A DNA stretch of 64,000 bases from Congeria kusceri (taxonomy: Eukaryota > Mollusca > Bivalvia > Myida > Dreissenidae): contig CM051025.1 of the NCBI GenBank assembly GCA_027627225.1, positions 72,802,974-72,866,973 on the forward strand, given 5' to 3'. Numbering within the stretch: position 1 is the stretch's first letter; every line of letters begins with the position of its first letter. Under the pieces are notes generated by a model. It did not search any database and was not told where the DNA came from. It saw only the letters and a program-made list of their open reading frames with translations. Positions 11,055-22,362 of the stretch are shown in pieces. Both the position numbers and the translations under genes were made by a program.

Positions 11055-11513
11055 GTCATGACACACTAAATAAATAAGTCATGTAGGGCTGTACTCTCTA
11101 AATAAATCAACAAGTTTAACTCGAAGACATGTTTTTTATGATTAGACACTTGCTTTGACATTCTTTTGTGGAGATGTTGGTAGGGTAAGCATTGGTATGC
11201 ACAAATAAATCACTGATATGTTTTAAGATTGGAGACTACAGTATGACACTTGCGCTGAGGCGGGTTACATTCAACTAGAAAGTAGCCGCTAAACATATGG
11301 TTATAAAACAGTCAACTTTGTTTAGTGTCGAGTTCTTTCTTACATAACACATGACATACCATTTTTATTGCTTAAATCAATTCAGCTTAGAATGCTCTTT
11401 AAGAAAAGGTATGGTTATGAGGGTCCCTATGTGCAAAATGTTGCATTTATTTTTGGTTAAAGTTATCGCTTTTACATTAAATTACATAAGGATTGGAATT
11501 AGTATATTGTAAC
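11055..11513. mobile_element. MITE ('GTYACAATAYACTAA' family), copy 2
   Basis: Direct-orientation relative of 10064-10521, at visibly high identity. The left end is GTCATGACACACTAA and the right end is TTAGTATATTGTAAC. Confidence 0.85.
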
Positions 11514-12562
11514 CATAATGCTTTAAGTGTGAGTACACGGGTCAATCAGACCGGTGTAGACACAACACTAAAACTACCATTCGTTGTCAATAGAAGATAC
11601 CCATCAAATCATAAGATAGAAAATGAATACCCCGGGGACATAACACGTGCGGGTCTGTTTTTATCCGTGAACACTAATGGCGATCCACAACCTACTAAGT
11701 GGATATGCTTTTCATGATCTTTAGTAAAATCCGGCTATAAATGTCCCGTGATTGATATAGATCGACATGTGATATGCACTCGTGTTCATCAGAACAGTGC
11801 GAATTTGATCCGAGACCGATCATTTACTATTACTTCAAGGGCTTTACTTGGTCCCATTGTCATTAAGTAATTAAACAATTGGTATTAATAATGAACAAGT
11901 TCTTTTTATTATTGATGGCTAAAACCACCATTCGTTGTCAATAGAAGATACCCATCAAATCATTAGATAATAAATGAATACCTCGGGGACATAACACTTG
12001 CGAGCATTATTTTCTCTGTGAAAACAAAATAACTCATCCTTCTAATCGTTTTACATGGCAGGACAATGCACTGAAAAATTTCAAGCGCACATTATTACAA
12101 ATGGCGAGCATCAAGATACTATGTGGCTATGCTTGTCATGCTCTGCAGTTAAACCCGACCTTAAATCACCCGTGATTGATATAGACCGACATATAGATTA
12201 TGTATTTTGTTATGCATGAATGGTAAAAAAATGTACATTTCTTTAAATCATACGGTTACTTCAGTTGTTTTGTTTCATGTCAGGTTAATTTTATATTAAG
12301 TTATTAACCGATTGTATTCATGTAAAAAGCCACAGATGCTTCTTAGTTTACCATAAAGCAAATATAAATTCAACTTTTACACAGAACATTTTATTTAAAA
12401 ATACCATTTAAATATAAATCAGATTTAAGATTGTCTTAGGAAGCTTATGGATACGGCCCCATGGCTAGTATTTACAAATTACGAAATACTTAAGAGAAAA
12501 TTTCAGTCTTTGCCATATGAAAATCCTACAAGCAAATTTCGCTATACATACATAGAGGATAT
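11514..12562. other. Non-coding region with a diverged internal duplication
   Basis: 'CCACCATTCGTTGTCAATAG' occurs near 11930 and, as 'CTACCATTCGTTGTCAATAG', near 11574. 'ACCCATCAAATCAT.AGATA' and 'GGGGACATAACAC' follow both, so about 150 bp is repeated 360 bp apart. No gene was seen. Confidence 0.5.
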
Positions 12563-12710
12563 TTGTTTGTTTTCGGTGTGATAACGCGTGATATCATCGC
12601 CGGAAAGGGAGACAATTAATATTTTCACGAGCGCTTGCGCGAGTGAAAACATGTAAATTGTCTCCCTTGCCGGTGATGATATCACGCCTTAGCACACCGA
12701 AAACAAACAA
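12563..12710. repeat. Near-perfect palindrome with arms of about 73 bp
   Basis: TTGTTTGTTTTCGGTGTG at 12563 is answered by CACACCGAAAACAAACAA ending at 12710. The arms stay complementary through 'GTGATATCATC', 'GGGAGACAATT' and 'TTTTCAC' to a centre near 12636 (GAGCGC-TTG-CGC). This is a fold-back structure or snap-back MITE with no ORF. Confidence 0.85.
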
Positions 12711-13030
12711 CTTTTCTGAATATTTTATGCTTTATTAACCTTTTATATTTTAATGGAAAATATCGCGGGAATCATAACGTCATGACGTCAAAATAATGAC
12801 TATTTCATAGTTTTGAGCCCGTCATCGATGACGGTCCGTTTCATTTACTGTATTTAATCGGGACCCAAAATGTAGCCTCTCGCTGTGAGTGATATAGGGA
12901 TATATCTCACTGATATTTTTCTATATTTCACTTCTTAGCAGTAAATAAAGGAGTTTTATTATATTACGAAATGAACTTAAACTTTCACTAAGAAGCTTTG
13001 TGAAAACCTAGCCTGTGAAATACCAAGCAG

Positions 13031-13337
13031 GGTCCGGCTAGCTCAGTTGGTAGAGCGTTAGACTGTCAATCCGGGGGTCGTTAGTTCGAACCCCAGCCCG
13101 GCCACATAACTTGTGTGGGGATTGGTCATGAAATTATTTTAATGGCCATTCTCCCCCTACCTCTGATTCGAGTATGGCAGTTGTCGGTTACTGGCATTGG
13201 TATGTGCACTTAGTACTGATAAACCGCTTAGATCGACTAAACTTGCCCAGGAAAAGTGTTGAGTAGGTTAACTGACCGCCGTGATATGACCGAAATACTG
13301 TTAAAAACGGAAAAAACCCCAACAAAACTAACAAACA
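13031..13337 (+). mobile_element. tRNA-derived SINE, copy 1
   Basis: The 5' head is tRNA-like: an A box (TAGCTCAGTTGG) and a B box (AGTTCGAACCC) near 13083, ending in GCCCGGCCA. The roughly 230-bp body follows ('TTGTGTGGGGATTGGTCATG', 'TTACTGGCATTGGTATGTGC', 'GTAGGTTAACTGACCGCCG') with an AAAC-type tail. The body is shared with minus-strand copies at 15176 and 16050, so this is a SINE transcribed by RNA polymerase III, not a working tRNA gene. Confidence 0.9.
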
Positions 13338-13756
13338 GGATCCTTAGCTTTTGTGCTCACATTTTTTACGTTTATTATTATTTTTATTCCGTTCAGGATA
13401 TATTGTATCAGACATTAGGACAACCGACAATGTTCCAAATGCTATTTGTATGAATCGATTCGTGGCGTATTTGACAGACATATATTATTTGAAAGAACTA
13501 GTATCAGTGCGGTTTGGAAATTGTAAAAAAATTACAAAGATAGAGAAGTTAACTGGAAGAACTACTGGAATACAATGCTCAGCTAGGTGGCATAATTATG
13601 CTTATTTTACTATAATTAGTAAAGGTTAGAAAAATTTTAATTTCTGAAAATGATAATTATATAGAAAATAACGTGATTGAGTATTATTTAATACTGATAT
13701 TTTGGTAATAATTACCAATTTACATACTAGTTGTACTTCCTTTTTGGAGAGACCAC

Positions 13757-13887
13757 CCTGCGAACGACGCGTTTAAAGTTGTCCAGCATCTGCATAGACT
13801 CCCGGAAGTGATTTGATGACGTTCCGGTAACAAACACTGGGGTAAGCTTCTCGGGTACAGGTTCAACAATCCGCACAGGGAAGAGGT
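13757..13887 (-). pseudogene. DUF1647-like membrane protein, copy A, exon 3 (truncated)
   Basis: It begins after an acceptor (ctctag, AG at 13889-13888) exactly as in copy B exon 3 and encodes LFPVRIVEP, LTPVFVTGTSSNHF and QMLDNFKRVVRRVV. Similarity to copy B (58030-58223) stops near 13757. The following part of the exon (P-D-A-K-LIFYNLGL-TEDEIEL and its donor) is missing, and the frame runs to a stop at 13727-13729. I found no detached remainder between 4.8 and 13.7 kb. Either a deletion has broken the gene, or a new donor (a weak GT near 13765) is used. The intact segment keeps the family core 'VFVTG.SS'. This is the main evidence that copy A is inactive. Confidence 0.7.
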
Positions 13888-14959
13888 CTAGAGAAAGATG
13901 TCTGTTATGTTTAAATGTATAGCAGTAAGATATGCATTTACAGCCAATACAATAACAAAATTGCATTTCCACTGGCAATGACAAAAATTGCCGAACGCCG
14001 CGGTGCTATTTTTATTGTTTTTATATATTGACTCTTAAGGGGTCTTAGAGGAAGTTTAAAGCCCTTACTTTTCTATTTGAATTACCATTAGTGTGTGTGA
14101 ATTACCGTGACAGACAAAACCCCGGTGTGCCCCCCCCCCCCAAATTGGGGTACGTGTGGTCATGAGATGTTTGATAAACCACTAATATGCTAATATGCTA
14201 ACGCAATCCAGAATAATATTGAGTGCAGTCAATGTGCTTGTGCTTGTGCTTTTTATTAATAAGCAATAAACCATATTTGTGATGTCAATATTCGAAATCT
14301 AAATTCCTACTTAAATGCTGTTCAGAATTGTTTGTAAAAAGGAGTGGGAGATTTAATGGCTTCTAATATGGAAACATATAGCTTTCTGTTGATTCGCAAC
14401 GAGAACCTTTACCGACTCTATCTCAAAAAGGTTTAATTAAGAAATAATTTTCCATCTAGAGATGTTTATCGGCTTATAAACAACGATTAGGAGTATGATG
14501 CGCAGGAAATAAACAACGAGGGCGTTAGTCCGAGTGGATTACTATACCGCATGAGAACGACATCAGAATTATTTTGATTCTAATATGACCTGGCATTATA
14601 TTCTGCAATTGCAATGCGAACTATTTATATTTTACAGTTTCGAAACTTTTTTTTCTAGCTGTTTATTGGTAGTTTAACAACGCTAAGTTTTGTTCTTTGT
14701 CTATAGAAAACAATTCGCGTGTCAAGTTAGAATCAATAATTACTGACAATGTTGAATGTTACAACATATAGAGCTTTTTTGGCGCCAGTCCATAGTTTGC
14801 GAGTCTAAATAGTAAATACATAGGTTCGTATTTCAATGGGTCAATGCTCGTTGTATTGCTCTGTAAAGCAAATACCAGTATGCACTTTTCAACGCATGCA
14901 TACATGTTTAGCGTCGTTGCTTTACATACGATTATTAATTACATATATTTAAGTAGTAT

Positions 14960-15708
14960 GATCCGATAACGCCGTTTTCCACCCTATGTACTCGAGTAAA
15001 GCTACAGCGGCTTGATAAGGCAAACAGCGGTTCACAGATTATGGGAAGAAAATACACCAAGCATATATATTTTATATTTAAACATATATATATTGTCGAG
15101 ACAGTTATATAGCTAGAACATGTGACCTCACTTTGCCGTTTTGTTTGGAAAGCTATCACCATGTTTGACAAAGTTTTTTGTTTGTTTGTTTGGATTTTTC
15201 GCCGTATTCAACAGTATTGCCGTCATCTAACGGCGGTCAGTTAACCTACTCACACTTTTCCTGGGTAAGCTGGTTTACCAGTACTGAGTGCACATACTTA
15301 TGCCAGTAATTGACAACTGCCCTACTTGAATCAGAGGTAGGGGCAAAATGGCCGTAGAAATAATTTCATGACCAATCCCCACACAAGTTATGTGGCCGGG
15401 CTGGGAATCGAACCCGCGATCCTCGGATTTGTAGTCCAGCGCTCTACCAACTGAGCTAGCCGGTCCGGCGACAAAGTTATGTGGATTTTTTTAACGGATT
15501 ATGAAAAATATTTATCAAGCGTCCTTATTATTATGGTCTGGGAATATTCCTGATGTTCTGTTCGCTAAAAGAGGCCATTTAAGTATGAATTGATCATTAC
15601 ACTACCCAATTCAGCTTTGTTTGTCTACAATTAATGATGAATGAACTCTGTATCGGATACTTTCTGAAGGTGGGGTATGGTAAAATGAATAAGGTCTACA
15701 GCGGCCAT
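14960..15708 (+). repeat. Left arm of a large inverted repeat
   Basis: Apart from the SINE inside it, this arm is the reverse complement (diverged) of 17234-17688. Matching phrases: 'CTCGAGTAAAGCTACAGCGG', 'GGGAAGAAAATACACCAAGC', 'GCCGTTTTGTTTGG', 'CACTACCCAATTC', 'GGGGTATGGTAAAAT'. Confidence 0.75.
15176..15469 (-). mobile_element. tRNA-derived SINE, copy 2, with target-site duplication
   Basis: Full-length minus-strand SINE with a tRNA-like head at 15395-15469 (A box TAGCTCAGTTGG and B box GGTTCGATTCC on that strand), body, and an AAAC-repeat tail at 15176-15190. It is flanked by a 9-bp direct repeat, GACAAAGTT, at 15167-15175 and 15470-15478. The other arm of the inverted repeat (near 17460-17470) has the unoccupied site. 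Confidence 0.92.
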
Positions 15709-17233
15709 TGACAAGTACCAATGCAAAAATCACAATCAAGTTGTTTGTATAATATGGGTATCATGACATTCACTGTGAGGTTTTAAGTAAAGAACATCAC
15801 TGTTTATTGCTGAGTGTAGCTACAAAATGTCATCATCAACATAATGTAATACAACGACATTTTCATGATAGCCTGAAACACACTCACCGCATGTATTCGC
15901 TTATTACTCTACGTTATTTAACAAACTTTCATTGGCTACTGATGCATTAAAAGAAAAGAAAAATAAACATAATATATCAAATATTGTCGACCCATACATG
16001 CATATGTATATTTCAGTACAGTTTATTTGGAATCTTGTCTGCAGTATGGTTTGTTTGTTTTATTTGTTTGGACCAACAGTATTTTAGTCAAATAACGGCG
16101 GTCAGTAAACCTACTCTCACTTTTCCTGGGCAAGCTTAGCCGATCTAAGCGGTTTACCAGTACCACGTGGATAATTGCTATTCTTTTCGTCACGCTTCAG
16201 TAAGCATTCGGTATTTCCCTTTGCACGAGTTTTTCGTTCGATTTGGCGGGTAGAGTCATTCGACGTTCGCTTACACAGGAGTTAACACGTGGTTCAGCAA
16301 CTTTAAAAGCATAAGGGAACGAGGAGATAAAATTCATATTCAAATATATGTATGTTTGTTTTCAGTTCATTTGTTATTGTTTTTCATAACGTTAGTATGT
16401 ATATTAATATAGGTTTGTTCATTTTGTTCATTCTGTTTAATTATGTAGACAAATTTATTATATTGCAATGTAACTAGTTTCCTCGATGTATAAGATTATT
16501 CGTGAAGATTGTTATTGTTAGTATGGGTGAGGCCCGACACTCTGCGATGTGACATTTGACAAACGGGCACAGGTTTCCAGAGCTTTTCCCAAATGCAGTT
16601 TAAAGGGTTTTATCTCTGGTTTTTCCTGGGCGAGTCACGTTGCACTTTACATTAATTATTTAAAGAATTACATATAATTGGTAGTTTACTATGTTATTTT
16701 TGTGCGTTTATTAGTGTGTGTAGTTTTTTTAGGGATTTGGTTTTGTTACTCTTTTTGTGCGAAGCAACTTAGTTTATTTGCGTGAACGATATGCAGACTA
16801 ATTTTATACTAATGTATTATATATTTGTACAGTAAAACGGTGTTATAGACAAATAAAAGAAAAGCGGACCGCCTCCTAAGAACTATGTGTTGTAAAGGTG
16901 CTTTGTTTGTTTTAATTAAGGACATAATTTATTAATTTTCGGACGAACGCAGTGAGGGAGAAAATAATACTGACTACTCAATACTACATGTGTAGGCTAC
17001 TGCTTATATGAATATGTTCCTCAAATAAACTTACGCAACTTAAAACGCTAGGAATTAAAGAACTTCCATCAATTTATATGAAGGATAAGTGAGTACGATC
17101 ATTTTGACTTCCAAATACTTACAAGACAGGACATGAATATAAATTTGGAATTGCTTTAAATGCACTAAACACAGAAAAAAACGCTGTTTACCTTACCTTC
17201 CCTTGCTGTTAACCTTACCATCATATTTGTCAG
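15709..17233. other. Spacer of the inverted repeat
   Basis: AT-rich non-coding sequence between the two arms, carrying only the partial SINE at 16050-16164. No ORF with recognisable content. Confidence 0.5.
16050..16164 (-). mobile_element. tRNA-derived SINE, copy 3 (5'-truncated)
   Basis: It carries only the 3' part of the SINE body ('ACGGCGGTCAGTAAACCTAC', 'TTTTCCTGGGCAAGCTTAGC', 'GGTTTACCAGTAC' as read on the plus strand) and the TTTG-type tail. The tRNA head is absent. Confidence 0.85.
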
Positions 17234-17688
17234 ACCGCTGTAGACCTTATTAATTTTACCATACCCCAACTTCATAAAGTATACGATATTATGTTCATAA
17301 ATCATTAATTGTAGACAAACAAAGTAGAATTGGGTAGTGTAATGAATAATCCATACTCAAATGGCCTTCTTTCGCGAACAGAACATCAGAAATGTCCTTC
17401 GACAATAAGAATTTTGACGATTAATACATATTTCTAATAATCCCGATAAAGACATTCACATAACTTCGTCAGACTCGGTGATAGCTAACCAAACAAAACG
17501 GCAAAGTGAGGACACATGTTCTCGCCATAAAACTGGTTCAAAGTTTGGTATCTTTCGGCTCTTTATATATGTCTTACTATCTAATATATTAGCTTGGTGT
17601 ATTTTCTTCCCATAATGTATGCACCGCTGTGGACCTTATTTAACCGCTGTAGCTTTATTCGAGTACAGAGGGTGTTTTCTGTTATTCA
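17234..17688 (-). repeat. Right arm of a large inverted repeat
   Basis: Reverse complement of 14960-15708 without the SINE. The site equivalent to the insertion reads continuously (near 17460-17475), which dates the SINE insertion after the arms arose, or shows that this copy never received it. Confidence 0.75.
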
Positions 17689-17950
17689 ACAAACCTATTA
17701 TTTTTATTGTACAATCCAAATACAAGTTATTTCCATTGAATAGCATGCCCGGGCCCGTATTCAAAAAGCTCCATAGTACAACTTAAGTAAATTTATGAAA
17801 ACCGTATACAGGCGGTTGTAAGTGTTTCATGTATAAAGGCTTTTTACATTAAAATGTTTTGAATTACCGCCAACACTAGTGAACAAGTGTTTCTAATTGT
17901 AGTTTTTCTGAACATGAATTATTGTACTTCAAGTAGGAAAAGTTTAATTT

Positions 17951-18425
17951 TTAAAGGGACCTGTTCACAGATTTGCGAATTGACCATTTTTAAACTTTTT
18001 GTCACAGATTCGAAAAATAAAAGGGCAGTGTATATAAAGGAGTGCATAACACCACTGACCTAAAAATATGCTATAAATACCGTTTTGCTAATGAGTAATC
18101 ATCTGTAAAAATGGATCGAATTATGAAGCGTTTGTAACGCTAAACGATGGCAAAATGAGGAGTGTTTCTGTAGTTTTCGTTGAAATTGCTAAACATGCGT
18201 GAATCACTTTCATAAAGTAAAAAAATACAATATAAAGTACGAATGTTGGAATAGCCGAGAGGTAACGAGTTATACTTGTGATCCGGTGGTCTGTGGTTCG
18301 AACCCCGGTTGGAATAACTATTTTTTGTTAAAGTAGGTCTTTTATTTGAGATACTTTAATTTGACCATTAAAGACGTTTTATGGCATATTTCAAAAATAC
18401 AAAATCTGTGAACAAGTCCCTTTAA
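17951..18425. mobile_element. MITE with a tRNA-like core
   Basis: Terminal inverted repeats of about 24 bp with one mismatch: TTAAAGGGACCTGTTCACAG at 17951, and the same with ACTTG for ACCTG read inward from 18425. A tRNA-like segment lies at 18245-18320 (A-box-like GGAATAGCCGAGAGG, B box GGTTCGAACCC). Both ends carry TTAA, as at piggyBac-type insertions, but TTAA may simply be part of the inverted repeat. A left-half relative is at 25242 and a right-half relative at 22625. Confidence 0.82.
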
Positions 18426-18504
18426 GGTTTTTCAATTAAGAATACAGCACCCATCTTAAGTTAAATCGATTGATTGAATGCAAGCAAACACCCGTGAGAT
18501 TTTG

Positions 18505-18640
18505 CTATATCGATAAGGGCCCTTCGTGGTTTCGATTTACTGACTCGTTGCCCGCATAGTTAAAGTAATTTTTGTGACGAGTGCACTTTCTAGATTACTA
18601 GTTACAGAATGTTGGCTTCCGCCAACAGTCTAAACGATAG
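18505..18640. repeat. Isolated 3' end of the GC-hairpin repeat
   Basis: It shares 'TTTCGATTTACTGACT' with 7764 and 21786, and the terminal hairpin GTTGGCTTCCGCCAAC (18611-18626) with the same AGTCTAA downstream as at 7861. Confidence 0.6.
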
Positions 18641-18944
18641 TGTTGCAAGAGAAACTAGAAAGCACTCTTCGAGCAAAGAACTCTACCAAGGCAGATCGCA
18701 GCCCATGCGTTGTGCAACTAATGAGTTATACCGCACAGTGTGTTATTTTGCCCTATCTGCCAATAATATAGAATCGTTTCAAAAATCATGGATTCAAACA
18801 ATGATCCGGATCGCCACCAAGCATACATAATAAGTAACATGTAGTCATGTGTTCATTGCCCCATTTCCAACTACAGACAGACAGACAAACCATGCACCGC
18901 CCAAAAATGATGACCTACTTGGCGGAGGTAATAATATAACCCAC

Positions 18945-19046
18945 CGTCGATATACTTCTGAATCGGCGAGTAGTCGAAGTCCACTTTGTTTTTAGTGTCG
19001 TATATCGAGCTGTTGCATGGATCATCGTGATGGATCGGTTTGAAGT
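18945..19046 (-). CDS. DUF1647-like membrane protein, copy A, exon 2
   Basis: 102 nt between an acceptor with a long T tract (AG at 19048-19047) and a donor (gtgggt from 18944). It begins with two bases of a split codon, encodes FKPIHHDDPCNSSIYD, then TKNKVDFDYSPIQKYID, and ends with one base. Its phases fit exon 1 (26425-26551) upstream and exon 3 downstream. This is probably the stem between the membrane anchor and the catalytic-like domain; NSS is a possible N-glycosylation site. Copy B has a stop codon in place of the Ser after DFDY, so copy A is the better version. I infer direct splicing from exon 1 from the phases; no transcript was seen. Confidence 0.72.
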
Positions 19047-19457
19047 CTGTAAAAAAAAATAAGATAATTAAACGATTTGCTGGATGAGTGAGTCCGTGCA
19101 AGTACGATACCATACAGGGTGAATGGTAAAAAATCAGTATACCGGTAAAATCGGGACAGAGGAATACCATAAATGGCAAAATCTATATCAAGACCCAAGT
19201 GTCCATGAAAATAAGCATTATTGAGCAACGGCAATGATAAAGCAATGTGGCTTAAAGGAAATGAACATGAGGGTCTGCTATGCAAGATTGGTGTTCAAAT
19301 AATCTGACTCTTTTTATTTAAACGTCTATTTCTTTCTGTTCGTCTTTCGTCAGTTGTTTATGATTTACTTTGCTATTATATATAAGCATAATGACCATTG
19401 TGAATTGATACGATTTCAATAGCCAGTGTTCGTCTTTCATCTGGCTATTCAAAACAG

Positions 19458-19536
19458 TTGTGTAACGTGTAGCGGCAGTTACGGAGCAATTAAGGACAAT
19501 TGTGTAACGTGTAGCGGCAGTTACGGAGCAATTAAG
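19458..19536. repeat. 42-bp perfect tandem duplication
   Basis: 'TTGTGTAACGTGTAGCGGCA' starts at 19458 and again at 19500. The same pair exists at 61078, so it predates the large duplication. The 68-codon frame across it shows a duplicated CVTCSGSYGAIK motif but has no other support as a gene. Confidence 0.85.
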
Positions 19537-22362
19537 TTGACTGAAAATGTCAACAGCTCGATCATTACGTTCTATTCAAGTTCTCTTTCAAACAAGGCGT
19601 TTAAAGGTCTAGTTTTACCATTCTTTATTTGACACCCAAGCCAAATATGGAGTAATGTACGCATGTGCATTGACATCCTACTGTAGCGTCCCTGACTATC
19701 GAAGATTATACACTGCTTTAGTAATTTGATAACTGTGATTGACTGCATTTAAAGATATTATAATTCACTGTTATGCATTGAGAAAAATTTAAAAAAACTT
19801 GCATAATTGCGTCTTTATTCGGGTGGACTAAAATATGTAACAAAGATAAAATTGAACAATTTGAAAAATAACTACTCATTACTAATTTACTGTTGTTAAA
19901 AATGTACTAGCATCATGAATAAATTGTAGCATTTGCCTTCTTATTCAATTATTAGTTACAATCAGTACAATGAAATTGTATTACCACTCTTAAAACAACG
20001 ATACTGCTTTGATATGTTAACACTGTGAAAGTGTCACCCTTATAGCCCATTTTCATAGTTTAATTAACAGCAAATTATGACATGTCAAATGTTACTTTAT
20101 CCTCTTGCTGTTTTAGAACAACTTATCCCGTGTTACTTACTGTTAACGTGGGTTTCAAGAAGGTTATACAACAGGTGAGATAATTTTATAGTTTGGTGTA
20201 ATAAAATAATAAGACACGTCTTTTCATGGGTCTTAGCGTTATATCACTAACACTCTCGTAATACATGTCATTTGCACAGGCATCACGCGAAAAACACGAT
20301 ATGTCACGTGTTCTTACTGATCCGTCACGGGTGCTAAGAACTTGGTTGATTTTTCAGTTCTCTTTTACGGGCGAGAAATAAAGATCATCTCTGTCCTCTC
20401 GGTTAACAGTTTCCGATCCCAGGGAACAATAAACATATAATAACATACACTGATCTCACTAAATGTGTCCGTAAGCAGCGTCAAAATTCCAAACGTTACA
20501 CTTTTCCTCTTAACAGATTGTTGTAAAATAATACTTTATTATGGTTGAGTCAGTTTAATCTTTTACGAATCGAATCTAACGAAAAACACTATTATTGAAA
20601 TCATTTTTTGTGAAATTCACCTATTTACTTACATAATTTGCAGTATACCGATTTTGCGCAATTATTTTTAACAAACTTTTTTTTGTGAAACGTTACAATT
20701 TTCCTCCACACGCGTTTTAAGGATTTTTATAAAAACTACTACGAGAAATTCTATAAAATTCGCTGTACATTCAAAGGAGCAAAACACTATTATATATTTC
20801 AATCTGTATGAGGATAGGATACCAAATAGTATATAAAAAGCGCTTAGCTTCCGTAGATTGTTCTTGTTTTTGTTGTGTGTTTTTTTTCAATCTTACATGT
20901 TCATCAATTATCTTTCAACCGCCAATACCGAGATCTGTTTCAACGTTCGAATATTTAAAATGATGTCATTTCCGTAATGTCGTGCAGTGTTTTCATGTGA
21001 AAAATATTACATGGAACGATTTTAGCCTGGGTACAAAAAGAAATATAGTACATCTATCTGTTACATCTTACACGACGTTTTCTCTATGTTTTGTCTTTCT
21101 TTTCACGTTGTATTTGATATTCTATTAACAACAAGAACATTCAATTTATACAACATCAATCTGCATTTCATAACGAAAAAAATTGGTGTATAGTACTTTA
21201 CCATTATTAGTTACCTTAATTTGACAAATCAACGATATGTATATGGGGTAGGCTTATTTTTACATTGTACCGGGTTAGCTTGCGCGACGTCAATTTATTT
21301 GCTTTAAAGGAAACATTTGTTTGAATGACGTTGAATTTCTGTAATGCACATGTAATGGTATAAGCTGGAATGGTATTTGATATCGTTCAAGATCCGGGCC
21401 ACTGTAAAGACCAGTTTGTAAGATCACCTGACCCCATGATTATCTTTTGCAAGTTAAAATTAATGTCGCGCGCGGGTAATTTAGGCAGCTTCTAATTCGA
21501 TAGTATAACACTTTTCCGCAAGCAGCCATAATATCCGATAGACCGTATTAATTTTGTGGTTTTATTCACACATGTGAGTTTTCGGTTACATGCAAGTAAA
21601 TAGCGAAAAGTAGAGTTTGATCAGCGTTTTAAGTAACAATTTTAATACATTTTCAGTTTCAGGAACTGTAATTGTAACAAATAACCTTTAGAATACACAT
21701 GATCGACAATATCTTAAATAATTAGAAGATAAGACAAAAGGCATGAGCGTTTGCTGTTTAGAAGAAAGACATTTCGTTGTTTCGATTTACTGACTGTTTG
21801 CCGCAAAGAAAAAATAAGTAGTTCACTTAAGACAGATTTTCAAATAGCCCTTCTAAATCCTGTTGGCTTGCACCAACAATATTAAAATAAGAATTTACAT
21901 CTAAATATCTGTGATATTCTTATATATTGTGATTGTACAAGACAATCACTATTTTGACGCCGAACTTGATTGCAAACAAGAAGAGCTAAACAAACACGAC
22001 CTTACTCATAATTATAATGAATATTGGTCACATCATGCGTACAACCTTTTCCTTTTATACAAACCTTATTTTAACCATTTATCCACGTAAATGCGAATAT
22101 TAAAATCTTAATTTCAGGTTCTTCTCGACGTTGCCCTATCCAGACCCTTTTTGTAGAATCGTAACAAACATTGCGTCGCTTATTTCTAATTATGTAGCAA
22201 CCTATGTCAAGACAGAATTAAAACACCCCTTCACATAAAATGTGATAAATGTTGAGTGTTTATATATAATTATCTGTTTGGACCCACATTTTAACCTACA
22301 TTTTGATCCAATGAAATGGCTGGATTGCACATATGAAGCGAAGCATCGTGTACTTAACGGAT

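Larger units (their letters stand above)
18938..22362. repeat. Recent duplication block, left copy (paired with 60558-64000)
   Basis: Near-identical to 60558-64000 with very few substitutions and some small indels (about 10 bp near 20955, about 15 bp near 22155). It contains exon 2 of copy A at its left edge, the 42-bp tandem duplication at 19458, and a diverged copy of the hairpin repeat at 21290-21890. The right copy runs off the window, so the full length is unknown. Confidence 0.95.

Noticed and set aside
13031..13105. tRNA gene
   Set aside because: A and B boxes are present, but the same head with a SINE body and tail occurs in several copies, so it is a SINE head.
13351..13629. 92-codon plus-strand frame just after the SINE
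   Set aside because: It begins near the SINE tail, has no known motif and lacks convincing splice borders.
18245..18320. tRNA gene inside the MITE
   Set aside because: The cloverleaf is poor and the sequence lies within an inverted-repeat element with diverged relatives.
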